A stretch of DNA of 64,000 bases, taken from the NCBI GenBank assembly GCA_964034945.1, contig OZ035962.1, positions 102,808,784-102,872,783 on the forward strand, written 5' to 3'. This stretch comes from Chrysopilus asiliformis. Its lineage: Eukaryota; Arthropoda; Insecta; Diptera; Rhagionidae. Under the pieces are notes generated by a model, which had not been told where the DNA came from, did no database searches, and saw nothing but the letters and a program-made list of their open reading frames with translations. Position 1 is the first letter of the stretch. Each line of letters opens with the position of its first letter. A program made the translations under genes and the position numbers. Below are positions 53,020 through 64,000 of the stretch, piece after piece.

Positions 53020-53151
53020 TTGCCACACACATGACAAAACTTTTCGGAAAACTCGGTTTCCTTGTGTAGAATGTACGAAGCCAGTTTGCTTACAGCATTG
53101 TCATGCCTTCTATAAATGTTTTTCTTGCCTCAACGAAAAGCAAAATCAATA
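53020..53151 (+). pseudogene. piggyBac transposase C-terminal cysteine-rich domain remnant
   Basis: Read from TGC at 53020 the frame gives C-H-T-H-D-K-T-F-R-K-T-R, F-P-C-V-E-C-T-K-P-V-C-L-Q-H-C and a further Cys pair, then TAA. The C-x-x-H...C-x-x-C...C-x-x-H-C spacing matches the zinc-binding tail of piggyBac transposases. The catalytic domain is absent. Confidence 0.7.
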
Positions 53152-53348
53152 ATTTCTTAAATTTCATCACTTTCATTTTTTTCTTTTATTATATTTTATA
53201 ACAAACTAAAAAATTATGAAATAAAAATAATTAAAACGGGTTTTGCGTACAATCATTCTCTTTTGCAAACATGTTAATGTTTACTGGTCCAGATAGACCA
53301 GTGGTATACGAAAATGATGTTTTGGGATGGTGTTCACACAAGGGTTAA

Positions 53349-56300
53349 ATCTTAGATGAAAGCTTTAAAGGAAAAATGTTAAAAATGCATGACTTTTTTG
53401 CGACTTTCTTTTGCGAATTCCTTGTTTAATATTCTAAATTTTCTGTTTATGAAATTATAACGGTATGAAATCTACTATGAAATTTTACTAATTTCAAGAA
53501 AATCTCAGTTTTTTGTTGTTGTAAAATTATCAGCCCACATTGGAAGAGATTTTTATCAACAAAAGCAAACTTATGGTTAAGTTTTCTTTGCTGATTCAAT
53601 ACCTAACGTCTCCACCAAAAAAAATCACAGAAAAATAATATTTAATTTACCTTAAGTGTCCACCACTTGAGGGATTCCCCATTTTATTCGTGGAATTGAG
53701 TTTTTCTTAGTGCAAAATAAAACTTCTGCGAGGCAAATTTTAGGTTATTTTCTTTGGGAAATGACCCTTCGAGAGCTAAACAGTAAGATATAACATGTTT
53801 AGGAATTCATGAAAAAAATTTTGTTTATAGTAAAAAAAATCGAATAAGTAAAGATGGATTTTAGCCAACTTTAGGCAGACTTTAGATGTCTTTACAAAAA
53901 GAATATTATTCTCACATACGTGTAACATTGTATGTATATATATTAAATGTTAGTCGACAAAGTTGGATTTTTTCACTTCTAACTGAACATAAATTAGTAT
54001 GTTATTAAATAGTTATATTTCTTGTATTACTTGCTGATTCCGAACCCGATAAATTGGTATTATGCACAAAAAATACCAACACGTGCAGAAACAGACATAG
54101 ATTTATGGTTTTTGCCATTGGCTACATTGAATGTCAATTCCAATTTACTAGGATTTTTTGTTATCTTAATTAAAGCCTGAAAATCTATGGAATAAGATTA
54201 ATGTCTGCCCTATCGATAATAACTAGGGTGACTATACGTCCCCAAATGGCCGTGACAGTGGTGGATTTAGGTATGTTATCCCGGCTTCCCGAAAACAAAA
54301 TTTGGTCCCGGAATTATATAATCTAGTGTTGTGATTAATTAACAAGCAAAAAAATTAACCTTGAACCTAAACATTTTTTTTTCACCTCTGGTGCTGTTGA
54401 GTCAAACATTTCTGCCACTAGTGCATTTTTCTCTTAGAAAAATCACCTGCGGCGCATTTCATTCAATAATTTTCGATAGTGGAATGTTTCTTTCTAAATG
54501 TATTGCCTAAGGCGTAATTTTTATTGTGATTTTAAAACATAAAACACAACCAAAAATCGAAACAAACCCTCTTGTTTAAAATTTTCAGGCGCAAAAAAAT
54601 CATTTTCAACAATTTTTGTTTGAGAAAATGAAATGAATTTTTCCCCGAGCCGCTTTGCTCTCGTACGACGATGACAGTGTGCCGAATTTTTTACTTATTG
54701 AGCACTTTTTGTTCAATTTCGAAGCATTAAAACTTTCTCCACGTTACCAACACCCTCCAACGGAAATCTATCTCAAATTCATACAAAAATATATGGTCTC
54801 CCTAAAAATCACCAAACTAGATACAAAAAATAAAACTAAATTTTTTTCGCTATAAAAAGTATTGAGAAAATCAGCGCTGTCTTGACAATTAATTGGATAA
54901 TAAGTGATTTGCGTTGACATACCTAATTTAATTGGTTTTTTTCAGTTTCAGTAAAAACATTGCAAACATAATCGAAACAAAATGTTAAAAATTTACATGA
55001 TTTATTTATTTAATAACATGAAAACTTGTGTAAAAACCAACAGCGAATTTTCAAAATATAAAAAGCAATAACAACAAAAAACAATAAAACTTAATAAATA
55101 GCTCTAAAAACTTTAATAGCATGTCATTTTTTGTTTTTGCAGCACAAAATTTTGTAAATTAAGGATGAAAAATTCATATAAGACAATGTCACAAAATTTA
55201 GTGTAAATGCTTCAAAATCAATGTTTTCTGTTCTCAATAAATTTTTTGTTTGTGTTTTTCAAATAAGCATTCATGCATAGCCAAAAAAAAATATTTAAGC
55301 GTTATGTCAAAAAATGTATAGTGTGGATAATACTATCATTTTGTAGTGAAATATTAGAATAAACTCATTGAATTTAACTAAAAATTGTAAATAAGAAACA
55401 CCATTTTAGGAAATGTTACCTACAATTAGGTTTAAAATACTAATAAAACAAATTTCTAAACCAAATGCTCTTTAAACTTCACATTTCTATTTATATGGAA
55501 TATTAAAGATAAGATAAAAAGCTTTCAAAAGCTCATTTAATCACTATATACCCTTATTTCGTTTTATTTTATTAATTTTTGAAAACAAAGTAAAAGATAT
55601 TCTATGAAAACAGACATGGAAATTTGTATAAACAGAATTATAACAGGGATAAATTTAAAATTTAAATACTGACAAAAAGCATTTAATATATTTAAGGAAA
55701 AAAAAACAAGGATTGTGATATGGTAATATAATTAATTAGTATCAAATTGAACATTATTTAAAAACGAAAAAGATGAATATTTTTTCCATGATAAATAACT
55801 AAAAGTAGAATTAGTTTTTTTTTCTTTATAATTGAAATTGTAAATTTTGTGGATAATTTCGGGAATATTTCCAACTTGAACTGAATTATATTTCCAACTT
55901 GAACTGAAAGTTTGAAATCTAATTCAAAATCAGAATTTTATATATTCGTATAAGAAAAACAAGAAATCAAGGTTTTTAATTTTAATTTAAAATAAATTTT
56001 TATAGAAAAAAAATTGTCTTCTGGTTCTCTTTCATATTGTGTTCATGAGCCCTGAACCCTAAATGAAACAACAGAACCACTAACATTAAAAACATTTTAG
56101 TGATGTATTAAATCAAAATGAAATTTTGTAAATAAATGAACGTTTTTAATTCTCAATCTTAAAGACACGCCATATTTTAATAGATTTTGGGAGAAAATAA
56201 AATAATAGATTACTTAATAAGCTATTTGTAAATACATTTAGGTAAATATCTAAATAATAAAAATATGTTAATAACATTTAATAACATACGTTAGATATGT

Positions 56301-57267
56301 AAAATAAAATTTGTACAATTTAACCAATGTAAAGTCTTCTCAAAACCAAAACAAAAAAAAACCATTTCTAACTAAGCTCTCAAAGTATTAGAACTAATTT
56401 TAATTTCATAGGAGATATAAAATTGGACAAGTTCTATAAACGAATATTACGTATAGTATAACGAATCACTTTGGAAAAAAAATCATTTCTGTATATATTG
56501 TAATTAAAAATGTTCATAAAAAAAAACTTTAAGTATTAAGGAGATTTTTTTCATGCTTCTCGACATCACATCAAAGATTTCTGATTCGAACACATCCAAA
56601 AAATATCATTTGTGGATAATTATTATATTGAAAAATTTAAAAAACTTCAATAAAAATTTAAAAAAAAAAACAAAACAGTGATTTTTGTTCGAACTATAAA
56701 GTAATTGATATTTTGTATTGCCGACAAAATATTTGTGTTCATTGGAAAAAAATGGCTTTGATATAAGAAGAATTCGAATCAGCTTTAAAATGCATAAAAA
56801 ATAAAAATAAAGAGTGTTAATTTTGGAAAAGTAAATAACACAGATAAATTATGATTTAATTAAACTTACTAAATATACATACTTGAATAAATATATATTT
56901 ACGAGTATAGGTATTTAAAAGAAAATTGTATATATAGGCAAATGAAAATAATTAAATGTTTGTGAAAATCAAAGTTGTTATTAACTTCAATGAAAGAATT
57001 TCAAAACAAATATAAGAATTGTGTTTTATTTCCACATTTTCCCCTTTTTCAAATAGGATCTCTTCAACTTTACAAACCACACGAAGAGAAAAAAAATAGT
57101 TATTTTTAACTAAATATTGCAGAGGAAACTTTTGTGTTGATCACAACTGAAATTTTATTACTATTTCACATACCATTGGGCGCCCAGCGGTAAATATATG
57201 CACTTGTTTTCACATTTGCTATCCTTGCGCAGTTGCGAGGTTGCTATTTCTTACCATTTCTTATTAT
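53349..57267. other. AT-rich intergenic DNA
   Basis: Very AT-rich, no gene recognised. 54225-54650 contains family G motifs (GACTATACGTCCCC, CCTGCGGCGCATTT). 57101-57150 shares AAATATTGCAGAGGAAA with 38670. Confidence 0.4.
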
Positions 57268-57574
57268 AACACTTAGAAAAATGAAGGCTAACTCGACGAC
57301 CTACATACGGCGTAATTGTCCTCGGGCAGGAAAATTTAGCCTATGCGAGGCGCGCGTTCGCCTGCATGAGGGAACGTAAAACTTCTGTTGACCTGTGGTC
57401 GGAGACATTCTGAAATTAAGCCACGAGCAGGTGAAGTAGGGCCTTGGGAGCTGCACGAGTTGACCATAGATACGCATTTCGAGGATGTAATGTCATGTAA
57501 TGGAAACCTCTGTCAGCCAGCTAGAGGTCAGAGTTAACCTGACAAAAAGTTGACCTGACATTTTTCTGAGTGTA
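57268..57574. mobile_element. MITE family F, uninterrupted copy
   Basis: ACACTTAGAAAAATGAAGGC at the left, CATTTTTCTGAGTGT at the right. It carries AGAGGTCAGAGTTAACC at the point where copy 1 is interrupted. Confidence 0.75.
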
Positions 57575-57888
57575 TCGTGATTATTCTTTAATAACTTATT
57601 GTTTGCAACAAAATATTCAATTCGAGTCAGCACGTTTTCTGGGAAAGCTCAATGAATTTTCCGATTTTCTAATAAAAAAATAAAAACAAAATAAAAATAA
57701 GTAAATTAAAGCATAAAAAATTATAAAAAAAAGGTTTTTAAAACGCTGTGCAAAGTATAAAATAACACGTCTTTCATACTCCGCCATTGATGCCTTACTG
57801 AAGCCGTTTTGTTTTCTTACCTCCCTTAGCAGCACCCTTGAGAAAGGAGAAATGAAATGTTCGAGAGGTTCTTTGTTTTTATACTCCA

Positions 57889-58201
57889 CTAGCTTGGATA
57901 CCCGTCGTTTCCGAGTTAAGTTTTTCAATTTTTTTTTTATGGTCTATGTTGCAGCTAAACTTCAGGCCAATCGGCTTGGTAGTTTCTCCGCGAAAGAGTA
58001 ACATAGCGCAAAAACCAAGTTTCGAAATCACTTTACCCCCTCCCCTTACGCCCTCCACCCCTCGCGCTACTTTTCCGTATACCTATGTTGGAATTAGAAC
58101 TACCACAAACACTCATGCCAAATTTAAAGTCAATCGGTTCAGCCGTTTTTGCGTGAAAGAGGAACAGACAGACACCAACTCATTTTTATATATTAGTATG
58201 A
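57889..58201 (-). mobile_element. non-autonomous Helitron-like element
   Basis: On the minus strand TCATACTAATATATAAAAATG to the hairpin region and CTAG, between A (58202) and T (57888). It is shorter than the copy at 7200 but has the same interior phrases. Confidence 0.65.
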
Positions 58202-58211
58202 TATGATAAAA

Positions 58212-58535
58212 TATATCATATTGGAGTATATTGGAATTAGTAGACCGTTTGTAACGCATCGAACATAAAAATGAACTATACCAGGGTGTTAGGGATTACA
58301 AAAGCTTTTGAATTCCGCATGTCCGTCCGTCTGCCTGTCCGTGAATACCATAACTTCCGAAGGAATTGAGCTAGAGGCTTGAAATTCTGTACAGTTTCGT
58401 TTTTCTTTGAACGGGCAAAATTGAGCCATTCCTTCCCCCTTCCGCCATTCAAAGGAAATAGTTTTTTGCATTTTTCACGAAAACGGTGAGTCATACTAAA
58501 AAATGTTTAAAAAAAGGTTTATCTGTCTCCTTTTT
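58212..58535 (-). repeat. family B repeat
   Basis: GACCGTTTGTAACGCATCG start, CACCAGGG-type block, CATGTCCGTCCGTCTGCC core, GAGCTAGAGGCTTGAAATT and GAAAACGGTGAGTCATAC. Confidence 0.65.
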
Positions 58536-58593
58536 TTAGCCCGATAGAGACAAAGGGATTTCAGATCTGGAATCAGCAGGGCGAAACCTTTAA

Positions 58594-58735
58594 GGCCTAT
58601 GTTACACACGGCAACTTTAAGCGGCGACTTTTCTTAAGTATAGGCGAGAGAAGTGAGGGAAGCGGTGGCCCCTCACTTCTCTCGCCTATACTTAAGAAAA
58701 GTCGCCGCTTAAAGTTGCCGTGTGTAACATCGGCC
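58594..58735. mobile_element. 142-bp near-perfect palindrome, Harbinger-like (TAA duplication)
   Basis: Arms of about 65 bp (GGCCTATGTTACACACGGC...) are inverted with almost no loop. TAA stands on both sides (58591-58593, 58736-58738). Confidence 0.8.
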
Positions 58736-58934
58736 TAAGAAGCATCTATTGGGTGCGAGGAAACAAAAACCTTGTTCCACAGTGTTGCCAATTGACTTCT
58801 TTTTATCACAAAAAATCAATTTTTTATCAAAAATTCAAAAAATGGTTTTCTGTTATGGAAAAATGTCAGTTTGATACGCAAAAAATGCAATTTTACCTGC
58901 AAAATGGAGAATTTGAAGTATTTGATCTGTTGTG

Positions 58935-59891
58935 TAGGGCTGACCGGGCTTAGTTGGCTATAGGGGTAAGTAGACTCATTGCGGTTAAGTCAACCACGGT
59001 TGAAAACAAACCTGCGTGAATTGGACTGTTTATTCAGTCGACTGACAGCTATCAGTGAACCAATGTCGTTAGACCACAGTGCTCTTGGAACGAACTGTGA
59101 GGGGAAAAAACGAAATTTCAAGCGTGTGAGTAATTTTTTTTCTTGTTAATTAAATTGTTTTGTAGCTTACACTTTCATTGTATTGAACTCGTCAGTGATT
59201 TCAAGTGAAAATTTATGTATGAGTTAACAAGTTAGTGAAGCATTTTCTGATCGATGCTTTTTCATTTTTTTTTCACGAGTGTGTTAAAAATAAAATGGCG
59301 GCTTGGGGCTAGTTGACTCACAGTATACTGGGGTTAAATGACTCGATATGAATTACCTATATTTTTTTGTTAATTAATTTTATTTTTTTAAATTAGATGA
59401 AATTTACACCCCGATTGCGAGTGTCGTGTCGTTTTCGACAAGAGTCGTTTTACGTGTTGTTGTTAGTGTTTTTCTACCAACAACAACACGTAAAACGACT
59501 CTTGTCGAAAACGACACGACACTCGCAATCGGGTTGTTAATTTATGTTAATCTGAAATGTTATTAATTTTTTAAAGAATAAATTTTTTCAGAATTACTAT
59601 AGTTTTTTAATATGTTTCAACACATTTTCCTCATAAAAAGTATAGAGTCAAATAACCCCGTTCACAGAGTCAACAAGCCCCAGACACGGGATTAGTCGAC
59701 TCATCGAACAACTTTTTTTTAAATGAAAAAAAATATTTGAAACACTTATAATTAGTCAAAATAAAAGATTGACTAAGAAACACAATTGAATAAACCAACC
59801 AAAAACGTATTTACTACACCTGAAATAATTACAGTAAAACTTTTATGAAGTAGATTATAAAAAGTGGGTCTACTAGCCCCGGTCTACCCTA
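58935..59891. mobile_element. element with TAGGG ends and many GGGGTTAGTTGACTC-type motifs
   Basis: Ends TAGGGCTGACCGGGCTTAGT and the reverse of TAGGGTAGACCGGGGCTAGT. At least eight diverged motif copies in both orientations lie between (for example about 58975, 59305, 59331, 59646, 59868). A palindrome is nested at 59410. No transposase or clear duplication. Confidence 0.65.
59410..59533. repeat. 124-bp palindrome with perfect 55-bp arms, nested
   Basis: CCCGATTGCGAGTGTCGTGT and the rest of the arm are exactly inverted at the right, ending CGCAATCGGG. The loop is about 14 bp. No duplication found. Confidence 0.85.
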
Positions 59892-62800
59892 TTTGATATA
59901 AAAATTGTTTTCAAATTCTGATTCTACAACTGAAAATCAATTCTGTTCACAACAAAAAACACAGAAAAAAACTACTATCTACTTAACCTGTGTATACATT
60001 TCATAAATCATTCTTGAAATACAATTATTAACTTGAAAAATAAATTTTTAGCTCCAAAATACTATTTAGGAATTTAGGTAAACAATTTTAATATCATCAT
60101 ACTTTTTGTATGAAATAATTTCAGAACTGCAGAAAAGAGAACAACATGATTCTAAATAAATATCTAAAAATATCGTTTAAAGCTCACAACAATTCCTTGA
60201 AATCTACCGTAAGAGATACTTCTCGAATAGCTATAATATAATACACATACAAATCTATAGACGTTCTTATAAACGATAAACGCTCCCATTAGAATCAATT
60301 TCACCTGCTGAGTTTCCCACAGGGTCAAATAAAGCCACCGAATAATGACTTCAAGCATCAATTTTACTCAGGATGTTTCGTTTAAGTGCTATTGGATACG
60401 TATCTATCTGTATTTGTATTGTATATTCATATACTATAAAATATATTTGAGTTGGAATGTACTTTGTGGTTTTCAGAATCTGACAAGCAAACAATTATTG
60501 TCGATCGCAATGGAAACTTACTGAAATTTCAAATCAGAATTCGATATTTTATTGGCTAGAAATTGTCAATATTTACTTTCTTATACGCATATTTTTCCAA
60601 AAAATTGGTACTTTTATATATTTGTTTTTATTGTACAACTAATAATATATTCGTCGGGTTATAGTAAGGGTAACCAAACCATACGTCCCAGATTCGCCGA
60701 GACAGTCCCGCATTTTGGCATGTTGCCCTAAAATCTTAATTTTTGTCTTGGATTATTCGATTTAGTCTTAAAATCGAAAATTTTCTCCCTGCGGCGCATT
60801 ATTTTCATAAGTTTCTACCTTCATTTTATTCTGATTAAAAAAAACGCCTGCGGCGCATTTTATCACATAATAATTGATTGTGACACAACTTGTTTTCACA
60901 ACTTGTTTTCACAAATTCTGTTGTGTTCTAAAGAAAGAAAAATAACACGAAAAAGGATAGAAAAAATTACTTCTCTTGGAAAAGATTTGGGACTTAAAAC
61001 AGTTTTTCCGTGGGCGTCGCTTTAGCGTGTTTCGAAATTTTTCATTTATTTTCGAGACATTAAAAATTTTTTCCATCCCCATCCCGCCGCCTCACCCGTC
61101 ATCTGACCCGGATTTGAACAACAAAAATATGGTTTTTCTAGTTATAGTCTAAATTATACGAGGAACTAGATTTTGTATTAGAAAATGATATGCTGTAATA
61201 TCAGATATAGGAATTTTTTTACAAATTCGTTTTTTTTATTAAAATAAAATATTAACGACAGTACTACGGAAAATTAAACCACAGTTTTTTAATCGAATTT
61301 TCAAAATAAAATCATTCTTTGAGTACAATTGTTTATAATATTTTTATGTAAATCGACCGGATTTATGTATTTATGGTGTGTTCGACAGGCTAATTGGTCC
61401 AAATTCAGCTTTAAGAGGTGTTAAATAAAAAGCATCAATATATCTTTTGTTTTTTTTTAACTGCTCAACGTTTCGGTCACCTTATGTAAACAATTGTTTA
61501 TAATATTTTACTTGGCGGCGAGAATTTTCTCCTGCGAATTTATTTTCCTCGCGTCGTATTATTTTTAGAAAAAGTTCGACTGCGGCGCGTTTTTTTTTTT
61601 AAATAATATCTCGTAACATTTAGAAAAAATTATTGTTTTAAATCTTTGGATGTTTTTATTGTTAAAAATATGTGAACCAATATTTTACCGGTCGGCTTAT
61701 GTTGTCAGGTGCATAGGGACGTAAATTTTGTACCATAGGCACAAGATATTTATATAAGATACATATATATATATTAATCAACAATAAATGCAATAAATAA
61801 ATCTAAAAAAACGATTCTCAACGTAAAGTGAATTTTGCATATTTATAAACCCTTCTTAAAAAGTTTTCCAAATTTCGAAGTATTTGTTTTTTAAACGAGA
61901 GTTTCATTATCAACAGAAAAAAATTCCCTTCCGCTTATCCAAAGGGTTTTATATTGTTTTACTAACCTTTTAAAAGAGCGATATTTATTTTGGAATCGCC
62001 AGAACTTAAAGTAAAATATTAAATTTATCGTTGAAATTGAATTTTGAAGTATTTATTTCGTAAGTTCATGATAAGATACTCATCTTATTAAATGTAACTC
62101 ACAGCTAAGAGACAAAATTTCAGAGTAAGTATTTATTTTCATATTCATTTAATTTCATAAAAACATTTTTAACAAAGTTTCACTTTATGAAAGCGACGTG
62201 TTATAAAGGTATGTGGAATTTATCTGTCAGAAAAACACTTTTCACTTATCCACTCTTCCTTGATTTATATTCGACAAATGTACTGCTATCAAATGTTAAA
62301 AATTATATTCAACTTCTGTCTTATCTCAAAATATTTATGCACAAAAAGAGTTATACGTGTAGGTGTATGTAAATTACAGGTGCTATCATATGATCTAAAG
62401 ATCATTTTTCATTCCGTATAAGTATTCATTCAAGAAAAAAAATTACAAATAGGGCGATTTCGTCTACATAGGGATGAACCCCAAAAAAATATTTAAAAAT
62501 TCAGTCGCGTAACAAACATTTCGTATTCGACTCGCGGAAACAACCAACAAAAAAAAAGGTCAAAATAGATTTTCACTCACACAAATTGAAGTCTGAATGT
62601 TGTCGAAATATTTATTCCTATTAGATGGTAATATATTGTGGTCAATGACATTTATGTGAGGTCAGTACGAACAGCATAAGAGATATTTTTGTTCATAGAA
62701 ACATATTATTGAAAATATCGTCAATCGGTTGAGCCGTTTGGAAGTTAAATATTAAAACCGGTAAAAAAAAATTTAAAAAAATATGCGCAACGATTTTTTA

Positions 62801-63267
62801 GATGCCAAACATAGACAAATTAAAGACACTCGAGAAAATCTTAAAATATGCAATTTTAAAATATGCGATGAAAAAGTAATAAGCAAAGGCAAGAAATTTT
62901 CTTTAAAAAAAATGTGAACTCTCGGTTTTTGCGGAATGAATATAGAGAAAGTTCTACGAGTATAAGTCGACCATTAACAACTCAAAGTTATTTTTCCATC
63001 CCCTTGAATTTTATTTCTATATAAAATCAACTTCGATAATTGAAAGTTTTTTCTGGCCTCATCAGTTTCGACTTAAGGAGGCTCAGCTGGATTGTTAATT
63101 CTCGGTTCTATCCCATATTTTTAATTGGAGTGCTGAAATTAAAATTCTATAATTTTGTAAACTATTCGTGTGTTGATATTTTTCCTATGTAATTATGTTT
63201 TTTATACTTATTAATATATTATATCTCCTCTAAGTAAACCCCCTTAACAGCGTTTTTATATTATACT
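59892..63267. other. downstream intergenic DNA
   Basis: No gene recognised. 60660-61620 carries family G motifs (CATACGTCCCAG, GAGACAGTCCCGC and repeated CTGCGGCGCATT). The rest is AT-rich and unassigned. Confidence 0.4.
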
Positions 63268-63597
63268 ATAGCTTGCATACCCGTCGTTGCCGGGTTAAGT
63301 TTTTACAATTTTTTTTATGGTCTATGTTGGAGCTAAACTTCAGGCCAATCGGCTCGGTAGTTTCCCCGCGAAAGGGTAAAATAGAGGAAGAGTTAAATTT
63401 CGAGATCACTTTACCCCCTCCCTTTACTCCCCCACCTCTCGGACTACTTTTTAATCGGTCTATGTTGGGGCTGGACCGACGACGAACATCTATGCAAAAT
63501 TTCAGGTCAATCGGTTCAGTAGTTTCCCCGCGAAAGGGTAACATAGCGCAAAAACTAAGTTTCGAAATCACTTTACCCCCTCCCCTTACACCCCATG
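63268..63597 (-). mobile_element. Helitron-like element, truncated
   Basis: Starts (forward) with ATAGCTTGCATACCCGTCG and runs through the same interior as 11302-11598. The end reads CTAT, not CTAG, and the TC end is replaced by family B sequence near 63598. Confidence 0.6.
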
Positions 63598-63603
63598 ATA
63601 TAT

Positions 63604-64000
63604 CATATAGGAGTATATTAGATTTAGTATACCGTTTGTAACGCATCGAATCAATCAGCGGACACAAAAATGAACTACACCAGGGTGTTAGGGATGAGAA
63701 AATATTTGAATTTCCGCATGTCCGTCCGTTTATCTGTCTGTCTATCTCTCTGTCGGACTGTCTGTCTGCCCGAGAACATCATAACTTTCGAAAGGATTGA
63801 GCTACAGACCTGAACTTATGTATAGTACCGTTTTTTGTAAATTGCTATGCCAAGTGCTTGAACAGGCAAAATTGGACCATTCCTTCGCCCCTGCCCCCAC
63901 AAACGAAAAGGTTTTTTTGCAATTTTCTCGAAAACCGTGAGTCATATTAAAAAATTTATTAAGGTAAAATGTGTTTAGAATGAGAGTCCATACATCAAAA
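63604..64000 (-). repeat. family B repeat, cut by window edge
   Basis: TATACCGTTTGTAACGCATC start, CATGTCCGTCCGTTTATCTG core, then GGACCATTCCTTCGCCCC and CATACATCAAAA at the edge. Confidence 0.65.

Larger units (their letters stand above)
52453..53344 (+). mobile_element. deleted piggyBac-type element with decayed transposase tail and nested foldback
   Basis: TTAA (52449-52452), CCCTTGTGTGGACACCAT; and ATGGTGTTCACACAAGGG, TTAA (53345-53348). Palindromic GGTCTGGCCGGACC-type motifs occur near both ends and at about 52893. The interior holds a foldback at 52636-52870 and a C-terminal transposase fragment. Confidence 0.8.

Noticed and set aside
1..64000. CRISPR array or prokaryotic operon
   Set aside because: The repeats are microsatellites and transposons of a eukaryotic genome; the gene has spliceosomal introns.
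1..64000. tRNA or rRNA genes
   Set aside because: I saw no A/B-box pair with a cloverleaf and no rRNA core sequence by eye.

Overview
This is a eukaryotic, AT-rich, repeat-laden genomic window, almost certainly from an insect and most likely a fly. It holds one protein-coding gene, on the + strand, spread over about 46 kb (5405-51511) in 17 coding exons with GT-AG introns. The joined exons keep one open frame (3768 nt, 1255 residues plus stop). They encode a class C G-protein-coupled receptor of the metabotropic glutamate receptor family: signal peptide, a long histidine-rich N-terminal extension, a Venus-flytrap ligand-binding domain, a cysteine-rich domain, seven membrane segments and a cytoplasmic tail ending D-T-S-L. 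The sequence looks like the insect receptor called mangetout (mtt, also DmXR or mGluRB), not the true glutamate receptor mGluRA. Residues that hold the amino-acid backbone of the ligand are kept, but the arginine that normally grips the side-chain carboxylate of glutamate is an alanine.

Layout: 1-5404 is upstream non-coding DNA with repeats. 5405-6554 is the large first coding exon. Intron 1 (9.8 kb), intron 2 (4.2 kb), intron 4 (7.0 kb) and intron 12 (9.8 kb) make up most of the gene and are packed with transposon remnants, while others are very short (75, 124, 131 nt). The ligand-binding domain is coded by the end of exon 1 through exon 9, the cysteine-rich domain by exons 10-11, the membrane domain by exons 11-15, and the tail by exons 15-17. 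51512-64000 is the 3' untranslated region and downstream DNA, again with repeats; no second gene was recognised.

The rest of the window records transposon activity. Recognisable items are: a Mutator-like/foldback element with perfect 86-bp inverted ends and a 9-bp target duplication; two deleted mariner-type copies, one carrying a nested element; four piggyBac-like elements at TTAA sites, one with a decayed transposase tail; Harbinger-like MITEs flanked by TAA or TTA; Helitron-like elements; a pogo/Tigger-like MITE; an RNase H fragment of a non-LTR retrotransposon; and eight copies of an abundant ~570-bp family with an internal poly-C run and a CAGA/CGGA microsatellite core. Several elements are nested, and in two cases an uninterrupted copy in the same window shows the empty site. 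Three structurally similar elements carry many dispersed copies of a short motif, which I could not assign to a known family.

All family names come from reading the sequence and from recalled family features; no searches were run.
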